From a virus: a stretch of 33,407 nt of DNA. The DNA lies in the IMG/VR virus record IMGVR_UViG_3300022562_000272, positions 1 to 33,407 of that record; one strand, 5' to 3'. Made by a program: the position numbers and the translations under genes. Positions within the stretch are counted from its first letter, which is position 1. Each line of letters opens with the position of its first letter. The notes under the pieces were generated by a model. That model did not search any database. It was not told the DNA's origin and was given only the letters and a program-made list of their open reading frames with translations. This document shows positions 15,324 to 22,963 of the stretch, piece after piece.

Positions 15324-17513
15324 ATGACAGTAAATACCAGTAGTACTACATCGGGGCCATACGCGGGCAATGATGTCACAGTAGACTTCTCCTATACTTT
15401 TCGGATTGAAGATAAATCTCAATTAACTGTGTACCTAACTGACGCGCTAGGTGCAGTTAGTATTCTTACGGTCGATGTGGATTACACTGTTGCCGGGATC
15501 GGTGTTGATGGCGGTGGAACTATCACGATGACGGTCGCCCCCGCAACCGGCGAAACGTTATTCATTCGATCCAGTTATTCTCCTACTCAATTAACGGATT
15601 TTGATAGTCAAGGGGGTTTCTATCCTACCGTTCATGAAGCTGCATTCGACAAACTCACTTTCTTAATTCAACAAATACTTGATGTTCAAGACCGTAGGAC
15701 TCTGCTTTTCAATGATAACCTTAATCGTGCATCTACTCTCAATTTAATCCCTGACCCCGTTGAAGGACAAGTATTAGCGTGGCAAAGCGATGGGAGCTTG
15801 GGCAATACCCCGCTAGTTGTTTCCACTACGTCTGCATCATATATCGGCGTAGCGACATATACCCTTCTTAAAGCGATATCTATCGGGGGTCTTGCCGAAG
15901 CTACGCCGGTGATTGTTAAGCATCGATCAACGGAAGGAGATCGCGGCGGCGGCATCTTTCATTGGTATGGCGCGGATTTATCCGCCCAAGTCACCGCAGA
16001 TACCAGCGAAGGTATTTATGTTCCTCCAACATCCGATACCAGTGGTGCAAGTGGTTGTTGGGTAAGACAGCGACCAAATTTGGCGGTATCACCCCGGTGG
16101 TACGGCGCAAAAGGTGACGGAGTTACTAACGACAAAACTGCGTGCCTAGCGGCTATTGCTTCAGGTTTCCCTGTTTATTGGGAAGAAGGAACCTATTTAA
16201 CTGATGGAAGTTTAATTCACAATAGTGCAGCTTGGTTTGGAGATGGATGGCATAAGAGTATCATCAAGTGCTCAGGAGATAATGGGGGGGTTGAGTTCTT
16301 AAAACCTCCTGTGGATTGGAGTGGGATGGCGGTAGAAGGGGATGTTTATCAAGGGACCGCAGTAGCAATGGGGCAAGAATACAGTTTCACCGGTGGACAA
16401 TACTGGAGAAATTTACGGGTCTATTATTTTGATCTAGGGGTACGCGCATATAATTTTTACAATGTTCATTGGGATCATTTTAATATTGTTTATAACAATA
16501 ACGGTTTGCGTATAACCCCCCTTAACGGTGTAGGAGATGATGGGTATTTCACTACTTTCCAAATGGATAGTTGCTTGCTTGGATACGGTACTGGATACGG
16601 TATCAGATGCAGTGTTCCGCTCGGAAACCGCAACTGGATGATGAATAACTGTGTGGTTGAAGGATTCTGTAGTGGAAGCTCTACTGCGACCTTTCAAGGA
16701 ACATGGGATGTGGCAACGGCTTATGCTTTGAACGATGCTGTTATTTATAACTATGTTAGATATGTAGCTAATCAAGCCACCTTAGCAGGAGATACGCCTG
16801 GAGTATCCGGCAAATGGGATGCGCAATCAGCTCTTGCTCAGATTCAACTAAGTAATGCTAAGATCAATGCAAACGGTCTCTATATGGAAGCGTGTTCAGG
16901 TGCTCCAGCCATTTCTGTAGAAGATTCGAACGGCATGACACTATTCATACAAGACCCGTATTTTAATGGAACTGGCGGTGTTTGGGCGGGCACTGGCTCT
17001 TTTATTGGTGCATTTAAAGAAGGTTCGCATGTAAGCGCTAATGATAAGATGATTTGGTGGGCTGGCAGTATTATTCAGAAGTTGATGAAATATAATAGTT
17101 CAGTTACCCCAAGTGTTGAAAGTCCTACACATATAACAGATATTGCACAAGAGACACTAAAGACGCCTAAACTATATTTGGGTAACGCAGCACTAGCAGC
17201 TGTGAATCAAGGTATTTATTTTAATATGGCGTGGCGCAAGAGTTTGAACGGTGTAAGTGTCACCTCTGGAAGTATTGTCACTGTAGTAACTAATCAATAT
17301 TACTCGGGTATCGCTACCAATGGATCGATTGGTAAAGGATTTATATATGGGGGATATTATCCTGGAGCAATTGTCAACATCACACCGGCAACAACAGGAA
17401 GTACTGAGTATTGGTGCGCCCACATTTACAATGCTTCAGGATCAACGATCAACTTTGGCGCGGCGGATTATCTGAATGTTATGTTCTTTAAAACTGAATA
17501 CTTGGGTATTTAA
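15324..17513 (+). CDS. Tailspike / tail fibre with beta-helix and inserted CBM-like module
   Basis: A 729-residue protein. Residues 1 to about 120 have the N-terminal tail-binding pattern of T7-type fibres (PYAGNDVTVDFSYTFRI, a GGG-containing beta region, then HEAAFDKLTFLIQQI). At about 258-290 a pectate-lyase-type beta-helix start is visible: RWYGAKGDGVTNDKT and a following Y-L-T-D. The following 200 residues have the short-repeat Asn/Gly/Val style of a right-handed beta-helix. At about 459-500 a segment WDVATAYALNDAVIYNYVRY ending GVSGKWDA resembles a CBM5/12 (chitin-binding-type) module inserted in the helix. Such spikes bind and often cleave capsule or O-antigen polysaccharide. Enzyme activity and sugar target cannot be told from sequence. 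Confidence 0.8.
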   Translation: MTVNTSSTTSGPYAGNDVTVDFSYTFRIEDKSQLTVYLTDALGAVSILTVDVDYTVAGIGVDGGGTITMTVAPATGETLFIRSSYSPTQLTDFDSQGGFYPTVHEAAFDKLTFLIQQILDVQDRRTLLFNDNLNRASTLNLIPDPVEGQVLAWQSDGSLGNTPLVVSTTSASYIGVATYTLLKAISIGGLAEATPVIVKHRSTEGDRGGGIFHWYGADLSAQVTADTSEGIYVPPTSDTSGASGCWVRQRPNLAVSPRWYGAKGDGVTNDKTACLAAIASGFPVYWEEGTYLTDGSLIHNSAAWFGDGWHKSIIKCSGDNGGVEFLKPPVDWSGMAVEGDVYQGTAVAMGQEYSFTGGQYWRNLRVYYFDLGVRAYNFYNVHWDHFNIVYNNNGLRITPLNGVGDDGYFTTFQMDSCLLGYGTGYGIRCSVPLGNRNWMMNNCVVEGFCSGSSTATFQGTWDVATAYALNDAVIYNYVRYVANQATLAGDTPGVSGKWDAQSALAQIQLSNAKINANGLYMEACSGAPAISVEDSNGMTLFIQDPYFNGTGGVWAGTGSFIGAFKEGSHVSANDKMIWWAGSIIQKLMKYNSSVTPSVESPTHITDIAQETLKTPKLYLGNAALAAVNQGIYFNMAWRKSLNGVSVTSGSIVTVVTNQYYSGIATNGSIGKGFIYGGYYPGAIVNITPATTGSTEYWCAHIYNASGSTINFGAADYLNVMFFKTEYLGI

Positions 17514-17515
17514 TC

Positions 17516-18019
17516 ATGTTCAAAAAATACTTATTTCTTGGTATAGCAATTGCATCAGCACTCGGTGGTGCTTACATTACAAAGCTTTACTGGTCTAACA
17601 AATATGATCATTTAGTGATACAGTTACAGGAAGCTGAAAAGAAAAATATGCAATTTGTTCTTGATGTCGAACGGTTACAGCGTGAAAAGGCTTCAGCCAT
17701 TGAACGTGAACTTGCAGCCAAAGAAGTTAAGAGAGAACAAAAGGTCAAAGTCGTAACGAAAAAGGTGATTCAATATGTTACTCAAAACTCTAATAGCTTT
17801 TTTAAGCTTGATGATGATTGGCTGCGCATCCATGACGCCGCCACCCCAGTGCCCCAAGTTGCCGGTTCCTCCCGCGAAACTGATGCAACCGGTGAAAAAG
17901 TTCGAGACCTTGGGAACGCCCTCCAAGTCGTTACCCAAAACTACGCGGCCTGTCAAGATTCGGTCGACAGGTTAACCGCTTGGCAAGATTGGTATAAATC
18001 GGTAAGCAAACATGATTGA
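17516..18019 (+). CDS. Rz: i-spanin (Rz-like)
   Basis: A 167-residue protein with one N-terminal membrane segment (residues about 5-25: YLFLGIAIASALGGAYIT) followed by a long charged coiled-coil region (QEAEKKNMQFVLDVERLQRE and onward). This is the layout of inner-membrane spanins. The decisive support is the lipoprotein gene embedded in the +1 frame. Spanins fuse inner and outer membranes at the last step of lysis in Gram-negative hosts. The start lies 2 bases after the tailspike stop codon, and the end overlaps the next membrane-protein gene by 8 bases. Confidence 0.85.
   Translation: MFKKYLFLGIAIASALGGAYITKLYWSNKYDHLVIQLQEAEKKNMQFVLDVERLQREKASAIERELAAKEVKREQKVKVVTKKVIQYVTQNSNSFFKLDDDWLRIHDAATPVPQVAGSSRETDATGEKVRDLGNALQVVTQNYAACQDSVDRLTAWQDWYKSVSKHD
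17775..17975 (+). CDS. Rz1: o-spanin lipoprotein (Rz1-like), embedded in Rz
   Basis: A 66-residue ORF wholly inside the Rz gene, in the +1 frame. It has a signal sequence MLLKTLIAFLSLMMIGC with a lipobox ending at Cys17 (MIG-C), then a short Pro-rich mature protein (PPPQCPKLPVPP). This is the standard form of outer-membrane spanin lipoproteins and the nested layout is that of lambda Rz/Rz1. The partner is the surrounding i-spanin. An extra Cys in the mature part could form a dimer disulphide, as in lambda Rz1; that is inference. Confidence 0.85.
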   Translation: MLLKTLIAFLSLMMIGCASMTPPPQCPKLPVPPAKLMQPVKKFETLGTPSKSLPKTTRPVKIRSTG

Positions 18020-18236
18020 CAATTTCTTCAATAAACACAAAGGCGCTCGCAGGGTTGCGTTATTCTGGTCGATGGGATTGATCACCTTCGTTGTGTATCG
18101 CGTCACTGATCCCGCTATCCTAACAAAATTGGACGGCGCGAGTTCGTCAGTGGTCATCGCGATGATAGGTATCCTGACCACAGTCATCGGGTTCTACCAG
18201 TGGCATCGATCCCTCGACGTTAAGAAAGATGGTTGA
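18012..18236 (+). CDS. Small two-span membrane protein, holin candidate
   Basis: A 74-residue protein with two predicted membrane segments (about 15-31, VALFWSMGLITFVVYRV, and about 46-64, SVVIAMIGILTTVIGFY), a basic N-terminus (NKHKGARR) and a charged C-terminus (RSLDVKKDG). Size and topology fit a class II holin, and the gene sits directly after the spanin pair. I know no diagnostic motif, and the next gene is another candidate. The ATG overlaps the Rz stop region; the end overlaps the next gene by 8 bases, so the three are tightly linked. Confidence 0.6.
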   Translation: MIDNFFNKHKGARRVALFWSMGLITFVVYRVTDPAILTKLDGASSSVVIAMIGILTTVIGFYQWHRSLDVKKDG

Positions 18237-18528
18237 AGAACGATTACATCAACTAGAAATGGAATTTAGAAAACATAAGGACGATTGTGACAAACGCGAT
18301 GCGCGAGTTGATAAACTTATTGAAGCGCAGGAGCGGTGTACCGCAGCGCTTGAACGACTCACCCACGATACTAGTGGTGTGGTTGAATTATACAATAATG
18401 CCGCAGGCGCCGTGAAAGTAGGAATAAGTGTTCAGAAATTTGGTCTATGGCTGCTTAAGTGGCCGTTGATCGGGGCGGGGCTGTATGCCGCGTATCAGTG
18501 GCTTATTGCCCATCTCCCGCATCCTTAA
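18229..18528 (+). CDS. Coiled-coil protein with C-terminal membrane segment, holin-like
   Basis: A 99-residue protein. Residues 1-45 form a charged coiled coil (VEERLHQLEMEFRKHKDDCDKRD), and one membrane segment lies at about 72-92 (LWLLKWPLIGAGLYAAYQWL). This layout recalls XhlA/haemolysin-type accessory lysis proteins, which work with a holin. It is the last gene of the rightward late block. Its TAA occupies 18526-18528 and shares the TTAA with the stop codon of the converging gene on the other strand. Function is inferred from topology and from its spanin neighbours. Confidence 0.6.
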   Translation: MVEERLHQLEMEFRKHKDDCDKRDARVDKLIEAQERCTAALERLTHDTSGVVELYNNAAGAVKVGISVQKFGLWLLKWPLIGAGLYAAYQWLIAHLPHP

Positions 18529-18665
18529 TTGATTTTCTTTTCGATCTTTACATCGGGGATTTTTTCAAGAACTTTATCCGCCTTTATATAGTCATGGGTA
18601 ATCAACCACATAATGGCCCCCACGATTATGATTAGACCTGCCCATTTGTTCAGAAAAGCAGACAT
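18525..18665 (-). CDS. 46-residue single-span membrane protein
   Basis: A short ORF, ATG at 18665, stop at 18525. It encodes MSAFLNKWAGLIIIVGAIMW, a single membrane segment (about 6-23), followed by a charged tail rich in Lys and Asp. A strong ribosome-binding site GGAGGG lies 6 bases upstream of the ATG, which is the main reason to accept it. It is the last gene of the leftward block and converges on the late block with a 4-base overlap. Function is not recognised. The form is that of a small phage membrane protein such as an antiholin, a superinfection factor or a host-membrane modulator; none can be preferred. Confidence 0.65.
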   Translation of the reverse strand: MSAFLNKWAGLIIIVGAIMWLITHDYIKADKVLEKIPDVKIEKKIN

Positions 18666-18698
18666 AGTGAACCCTCCAAAGCTGTACAAATTATAACC

Positions 18699-20195
18699 TT
18701 AAAAGAAATTCACTTCTAGGTCATTCGTCGTGTAGCCTTGACGATAACGTTGCATCGCGGCCTTAAGCCCTTCTTGATCATCTGACTTGCGCTCGATCGC
18801 GTCAGCCACCGCTAGATCGATAGTATCCCTGCAAAGTATGCGGATGATAGACACCACTTGCGTCTGACCTTGACGGTCCAGGCGTCCGTTCATCTGTTCC
18901 CAAAGCTCCAGACTCCAATTGACACCGAACCACACCAGGATACTGCCGTTCTCTTGGAGTCCATCGATACCATGCCCCATAGACGCCGGGTGCCCTACCA
19001 ACAGTTTGATTTCTCCACGGTTCCATCGATCGATGATCTCTTGCGTTTTGCGTGACGGCTCTTTTGTAAGGTTCACAGGGCGGAGTTTTTTAAACCGTTG
19101 CATAATTCGTTCAGCGTCCGATTTGAACGTGTAGCTGCACAGCACAGGGCGCCCTGCGGCTTCTTCCAGTACATCATCCAAAGCGTCCAGCTTGGCATCG
19201 TGCAGCACTTCCCATTCCTTACGTGAATCACCTACGTACGGAGTTCCGTTACAGAATTGCAAACACTTATTTGAGACGCTGGCTTTGTTGAAAAGCTCAA
19301 TCTCAGATCCGCTATCTAGCCGGGTGAACATTTCCTTCTCAACTTCCTGGTAAGCTTTGCGGGCTTTGGGGGGCAGGTCCACCATAAGGTTCGTGATCTT
19401 ACTGCCCTTCAGATCCAGGTAGTCTTTAGCGTCCATCTTCTTAGTAATATCTCTAATATGGTATTCGATCCAACGCTTACCTTCTTCCGTCGGCTCGTAC
19501 CCCCAACCGTTGTATCCTTTGATGAAATAGCTATCTTGGTAATGTGTTTTATATTCGCCTAGACGCTTGCCGCCATCCACCGCGAGGAACTGTCCGTGCA
19601 GATCCAGGTATCCGTTGGGGGCTGGGGTGCCTGTTAGCCCTACACGGTACTGAAATTCATTCAGGAATCGACGCCAGCCATACTTCTTGATCTCATAAGT
19701 TGCGCCCCATTTATCCTTGCGATCTATTTTCCCGCCAGCCATACGAACCGAGGTACTGTTCTTCAGTTTTGACACTTCATCATAGACAGCCATTTGAAAC
19801 GGGATGGGGCGATTCTGATCCAGGTAGTAGTGTTTCAGTGTTTCAGCTAACCAGTTCATATTCTCGTAGTTGCACAAGAAAATGTCGGCGTCAGCGAACA
19901 GTGCGCGGGTGCGTTGCTCTTTGGTTCCAGTCAGGATGCTGCACCGTAGATGTTTAGTATGACTCCACTTCTGGCATTCCCGGTTCCATACGGATTGCAC
20001 CACGCGAAGCGGGCCGAAGATGAGCGTCTTCTGCACTTGGCCCGCACGCATACGATCCACGATTACTGTAAGAGTGATTGGCGTCTTACCAAGGCCCATC
20101 TGAAGCCAGAGCATGGAGTCTGGGTTATAGAGCATGTGTAGGACACAATCTTTTTGGTAATCGTGCAGTTGGTAGGGTGTTAATAAATCCTTCAC
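18699..20195 (-). CDS. SNF2-type superfamily 2 helicase/ATPase
   Basis: A 498-residue protein with the complete SF2 set. Q-like start: LTPYQLHDYQKDCV. Walker A: QMGLGKT at 32-38. Motif II: DEVSKLKN at 139-146. Motif III: GLTGTPAPN at 186-194. Later VGHPASMGHGIDGLQ and the motif VI region NGRLDRQGQ. The spacing and the motif VI form are those of the compact SNF2-like helicases common in phages, often near a VRR-NUC nuclease and family A polymerase as here. It should couple ATP hydrolysis to movement on DNA during replication or recombination. The start overlaps the stop of the upstream 90-residue gene by 4 bases. Confidence 0.9.
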   Translation of the reverse strand: MKDLLTPYQLHDYQKDCVLHMLYNPDSMLWLQMGLGKTPITLTVIVDRMRAGQVQKTLIFGPLRVVQSVWNRECQKWSHTKHLRCSILTGTKEQRTRALFADADIFLCNYENMNWLAETLKHYYLDQNRPIPFQMAVYDEVSKLKNSTSVRMAGGKIDRKDKWGATYEIKKYGWRRFLNEFQYRVGLTGTPAPNGYLDLHGQFLAVDGGKRLGEYKTHYQDSYFIKGYNGWGYEPTEEGKRWIEYHIRDITKKMDAKDYLDLKGSKITNLMVDLPPKARKAYQEVEKEMFTRLDSGSEIELFNKASVSNKCLQFCNGTPYVGDSRKEWEVLHDAKLDALDDVLEEAAGRPVLCSYTFKSDAERIMQRFKKLRPVNLTKEPSRKTQEIIDRWNRGEIKLLVGHPASMGHGIDGLQENGSILVWFGVNWSLELWEQMNGRLDRQGQTQVVSIIRILCRDTIDLAVADAIERKSDDQEGLKAAMQRYRQGYTTNDLEVNFF

Positions 20196-20464
20196 TTATG
20201 CACCTTCTTATGCAGCCATATCGCAAACCAGCAACCGATCCACCCACCGGTGCCATACGCGAATGCTATCGGGAGGATCTGCAACCAGCCGTCTGCGATG
20301 ATCTTGGTTACACTGAGTCCAGCAAATGCTACTTCAAAAATGCCCATCAAATAACTAACAGGGATGATGGACACATACTTATCATTCATTACATTCTTTT
20401 GCTGGAATGCTCTTGCAGCTACTTTGAAAAAGCCTATCAGTAATAATGCGAATAACTGAAGCAT
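20192..20464 (-). CDS. Small multi-span membrane protein
   Basis: A 90-residue apolar protein with two or three membrane segments: about 2-17 (LQLFALLLIGFFKVAA), 32-50 (SIIPVSYLMGIFEVAFAGL), and 62-83 (LQILPIAFAYGTGGWIGCWF). It ends in a basic tail (HKKVHK). It lies between the helicase and the kinase-like gene with minimal overlap on both sides, so it belongs to the same operon. The function is unknown. Membrane proteins of this size in phage replication operons have been linked to superinfection exclusion or membrane tethering, but nothing here decides. Confidence 0.7.
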   Translation of the reverse strand: MLQLFALLLIGFFKVAARAFQQKNVMNDKYVSIIPVSYLMGIFEVAFAGLSVTKIIADGWLQILPIAFAYGTGGWIGCWFAIWLHKKVHK

Positions 20465-21021
20465 TAGAGTAACACGTGCAATTGCTTTACCGTGTCCTCC
20501 AGTTCTTCGAGGGTTCCGTTGTTGTCAATCCATATCATGTGGATAGGGTCAAATTTTACTAGCATTGTATCCTCGTAGGGTTTACGTTTTCGAGCGTCTA
20601 CCCACAGGATATGATCGAACAGACACCGAGAGGCTTCATACTCCTTGTCACATCTAAGTCCAACATAGCAATCTGCTTGAGATAAAATCAGTTTGCAGAG
20701 AGCCGACTTATCTGGTGTATTGTAGAGAGTAATTAGTTCCTTCCATAGCAATCGGTGATTCGATCGGTCTTGGAATGCATACTCAATAAAATCTTGTTCC
20801 GTCATATCGATGTACTCGCCGGCCCCATCCATCATTGACGTATATCCCAACGCTGCATCAAGCGCTGGAAATATCTCCTTGCATAGTGCGAAACTGGAGC
20901 TAATATAGCTTATACCGTAATGTTTATGCATGAGTTCAGCAACGGTGTCCTTACCGTGGCGACCGTGACCGAGAATCAGAAATTTCTGACGATGAAAAGT
21001 TGTCTGTGAGTGTGAGTTCAT
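20464..21021 (-). CDS. Deoxynucleoside monophosphate kinase-like P-loop protein
   Basis: A 185-residue protein with a clear P-loop, GHGRHGKDT at 18-26, after a beta strand (FLILGHG). The form G-x-G-x-x-G-K-D-T is typical of phage dNMP kinases and related adenylate-kinase-like proteins. Downstream: a substrate-region candidate YISSSFALCKEIFP and a switch-like stretch (LRCDKEYEASRCLFDHILWVDA), which matches the family's 'R...E...D...WV' area. It probably phosphorylates dNMPs for phage DNA synthesis, in keeping with the MazG-like and polymerase genes nearby. Substrate specificity cannot be read. Confidence 0.72.
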   Translation of the reverse strand: MNSHSQTTFHRQKFLILGHGRHGKDTVAELMHKHYGISYISSSFALCKEIFPALDAALGYTSMMDGAGEYIDMTEQDFIEYAFQDRSNHRLLWKELITLYNTPDKSALCKLILSQADCYVGLRCDKEYEASRCLFDHILWVDARKRKPYEDTMLVKFDPIHMIWIDNNGTLEELEDTVKQLHVLL

Positions 21022-21032
21022 TATATTACCTC

Positions 21033-22592
21033 TTATGCTGTTAGTGCTAGTTCCCTCAATATTGGGGAGAGTTTATTGTTCACGATGCTAACCAATGCCC
21101 GTTTCCCATTCTTATGGATTATACAGTGAGTTATCATCCACGATGAGTACCCTATCGCGTAGTTTAAATTCAATGTAGAAGTCCCTACTTGCCAGCATCC
21201 CTTCTCGATCCCAGGTGTATGCACATGCGCAATGATTGTTTTATAGCCCGTCTTGCTGAACGATTTCGCGCTACCTCTTGCGCCGTTTGGGCCTCTATCT
21301 CCATGTTGGCTGCAATCTATTTCTCCTATGATGAATAAATCATTACCGTGGACAAATGTAACCGGAACCTTCGAATACCTTTCGATAAATAGTCGAAATA
21401 GATTAGCATCCCCCCCTTTACGAAAATCCTCTCGCGCCATCTCACCTAGTTCAAAATAGAGATCTGCATTCACAGGATCTCTATTAGCTTTGAATCGATT
21501 GAACCATTGATCAAGATGACGGTGATGGTTTGAGTCCACAAGTACCACGTTAGGTTTATCTTCAAGAAACTTAACTGACATCAATAACTCATCACGGATG
21601 CTGTGTTCCTTGGCAATACTTTTCCCAATATGGAAGATCGTGTCATTCACGTGATGATGTGACCCTATATGCTGGTCATGTAGATCATGGTACACTTCCG
21701 TTTCAGGTTTGAATATTTTCCTTATATTGTCGATCCCTTTCTTGGATTGCTTAGTCAGATTTCTTACGTGAATATCGCCGAATACTGCGCCCAATGACCC
21801 TCCGGCTTTCCTACTTCCTTTTGGGGTATAATATCTGTTGAATAAGTACGCGCCTTCACCATCAAATCCTACTTCTGTATGCCAGAAAGAACTCCCTTCA
21901 ATCTCGATGAACACTGCGCCGATGGAATGGTGGGACTTTGCCTTTTTAGCGCGCTTCGATCCTCCGTAATTTTTCACCGAGATACTTCCAGTAGTGTGCA
22001 TCATTTTCGGAAGTGATACCTTTGGTGTGGCAACCATCTCCATCGCGATCTGTGGATGACCAAAAATTTCAGATCGGATATCGCCGGCGTGATTCATCCC
22101 CGACAACGGATTGATCGCGGTGTATTGGATGCGGGTCGATCCTCTTATCGTTAAATTTTTATTGAGTGCTACGTCTGCATTGCAGATATAAGGTAGTATC
22201 TCCTTTGGCCAAGTGTAACCGTGTATCACTCCTTGATGTTTTAAATCTGGATTCTTATAGACTCCAGGGATCACCAAATAGCATGCGTCCAGCTCCTTAG
22301 CGATACGTTCAAACGTCTTATGTGCTTCCATTACCAACTTGGTATCATTCACTGCACTTGTGATTAAAAATCGTTTGTGCTTCTTGATCTCCGATACCTT
22401 AGTTTCAGGGAGTAATTGCGGTTTAGTATACAATGTTGTCGTGGTTCTGAATCCACATGTGACACACCGGTATCGCGTTCTCCCTGATTCCGCCTTTGTT
22501 TCTAAGGGGCGCATTCCTTCATTGGAACATTCTGGACAGAATAAATCTTCTCGCGTCTCAAGTGTGGGTTTGCTCCCGTTCTTAGACGCCAT
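21033..22592 (-). CDS. T5 A1-like metallophosphoesterase with N-terminal zinc ribbon
   Basis: A 519-residue protein. An N-terminal zinc ribbon is given by C19, C22, C43 and C46. The C-terminal half has calcineurin-type metallophosphoesterase motifs: GDIH (D273, H275), YHDLHD (D303, D306), DSNHH (N355, H356), HGD at 430-432, and HVH at 456-458. The middle (about 150-230) includes NPLSGMNHAGDIRS, typical of the A1 family. In T5, A1 is a pre-early protein needed for host DNA degradation and the second step of DNA entry. A related role is possible here: a phosphodiesterase or nuclease acting on DNA. The A1 relation is my recognition of pattern and length. It lies between kinase-like and VRR-NUC genes. 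Confidence 0.68.
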   Translation of the reverse strand: MASKNGSKPTLETREDLFCPECSNEGMRPLETKAESGRTRYRCVTCGFRTTTTLYTKPQLLPETKVSEIKKHKRFLITSAVNDTKLVMEAHKTFERIAKELDACYLVIPGVYKNPDLKHQGVIHGYTWPKEILPYICNADVALNKNLTIRGSTRIQYTAINPLSGMNHAGDIRSEIFGHPQIAMEMVATPKVSLPKMMHTTGSISVKNYGGSKRAKKAKSHHSIGAVFIEIEGSSFWHTEVGFDGEGAYLFNRYYTPKGSRKAGGSLGAVFGDIHVRNLTKQSKKGIDNIRKIFKPETEVYHDLHDQHIGSHHHVNDTIFHIGKSIAKEHSIRDELLMSVKFLEDKPNVVLVDSNHHRHLDQWFNRFKANRDPVNADLYFELGEMAREDFRKGGDANLFRLFIERYSKVPVTFVHGNDLFIIGEIDCSQHGDRGPNGARGSAKSFSKTGYKTIIAHVHTPGIEKGCWQVGTSTLNLNYAIGYSSWMITHCIIHKNGKRALVSIVNNKLSPILRELALTA

Positions 22593-22600
22593 AAGCTACC

Positions 22601-22960
22601 TCATCTTAATTGTTTGATAAAATCGTCTACTCCGTTCTGTCCATAAACTACGTAAACATTCGCTCCGTGTGATTTGAGTCTAGCGATTTCTCGTTCCTGC
22701 CAAGAACTCAATACCCCATCCACGGTCTTCACTTCTACAAAGTAAATTTTTCCATTAAGGAAAACTATCCTATCAGGTACACCGTTCACACCGGGTGACA
22801 CCCATTTGCGTGTCATCCCTCCGAGCTTAAGAACTTCCGAGATAAGATACTTCTCAACTTTGTTTTCTCTTGATGCCATAAAATACCCGAAATAAAAAGT
22901 GATTGCATAAAGAACTGCTGCACCTACCAGAATAAATGTATAGAAAAGAATGTGTTCCAT
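22601..22960 (-). CDS. VRR-NUC nuclease with N-terminal membrane segment
   Basis: A 119-residue protein. Residues about 36-119 form a VRR-NUC domain of the PD-(D/E)XK superfamily: VSPGVNGVPDRIVF (P62, D63) and YFVEVKT (E76, K78), then SSWQEREIARLKSHGANVYVV. The first 28 residues form a clear membrane span (LFYTFILVGAAVLYAITFYFGY), which is uncommon for this family. The long form is favoured because AAGGA lies 7 bases before the first ATG, while the internal ATG at residue 29 has only a weak ribosome-binding site. VRR-NUC proteins cut branched or Holliday-type DNA in other systems. The gene follows the polymerase with a 3-base gap. Confidence 0.82.
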   Translation of the reverse strand: MEHILFYTFILVGAAVLYAITFYFGYFMASRENKVEKYLISEVLKLGGMTRKWVSPGVNGVPDRIVFLNGKIYFVEVKTVDGVLSSWQEREIARLKSHGANVYVVYGQNGVDDFIKQLR

Positions 22961-22963
22961 GTT

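Noticed and set aside
1-18528. Diversity-generating retroelement, expected by analogy with phage BPP-1
   Set aside because: No reverse transcriptase motif (such as YxDD), no template/variable repeat pair and no Mtd-like C-type lectin end in the spike were seen. The resemblance to BPP-1 is limited to the capsid genes.
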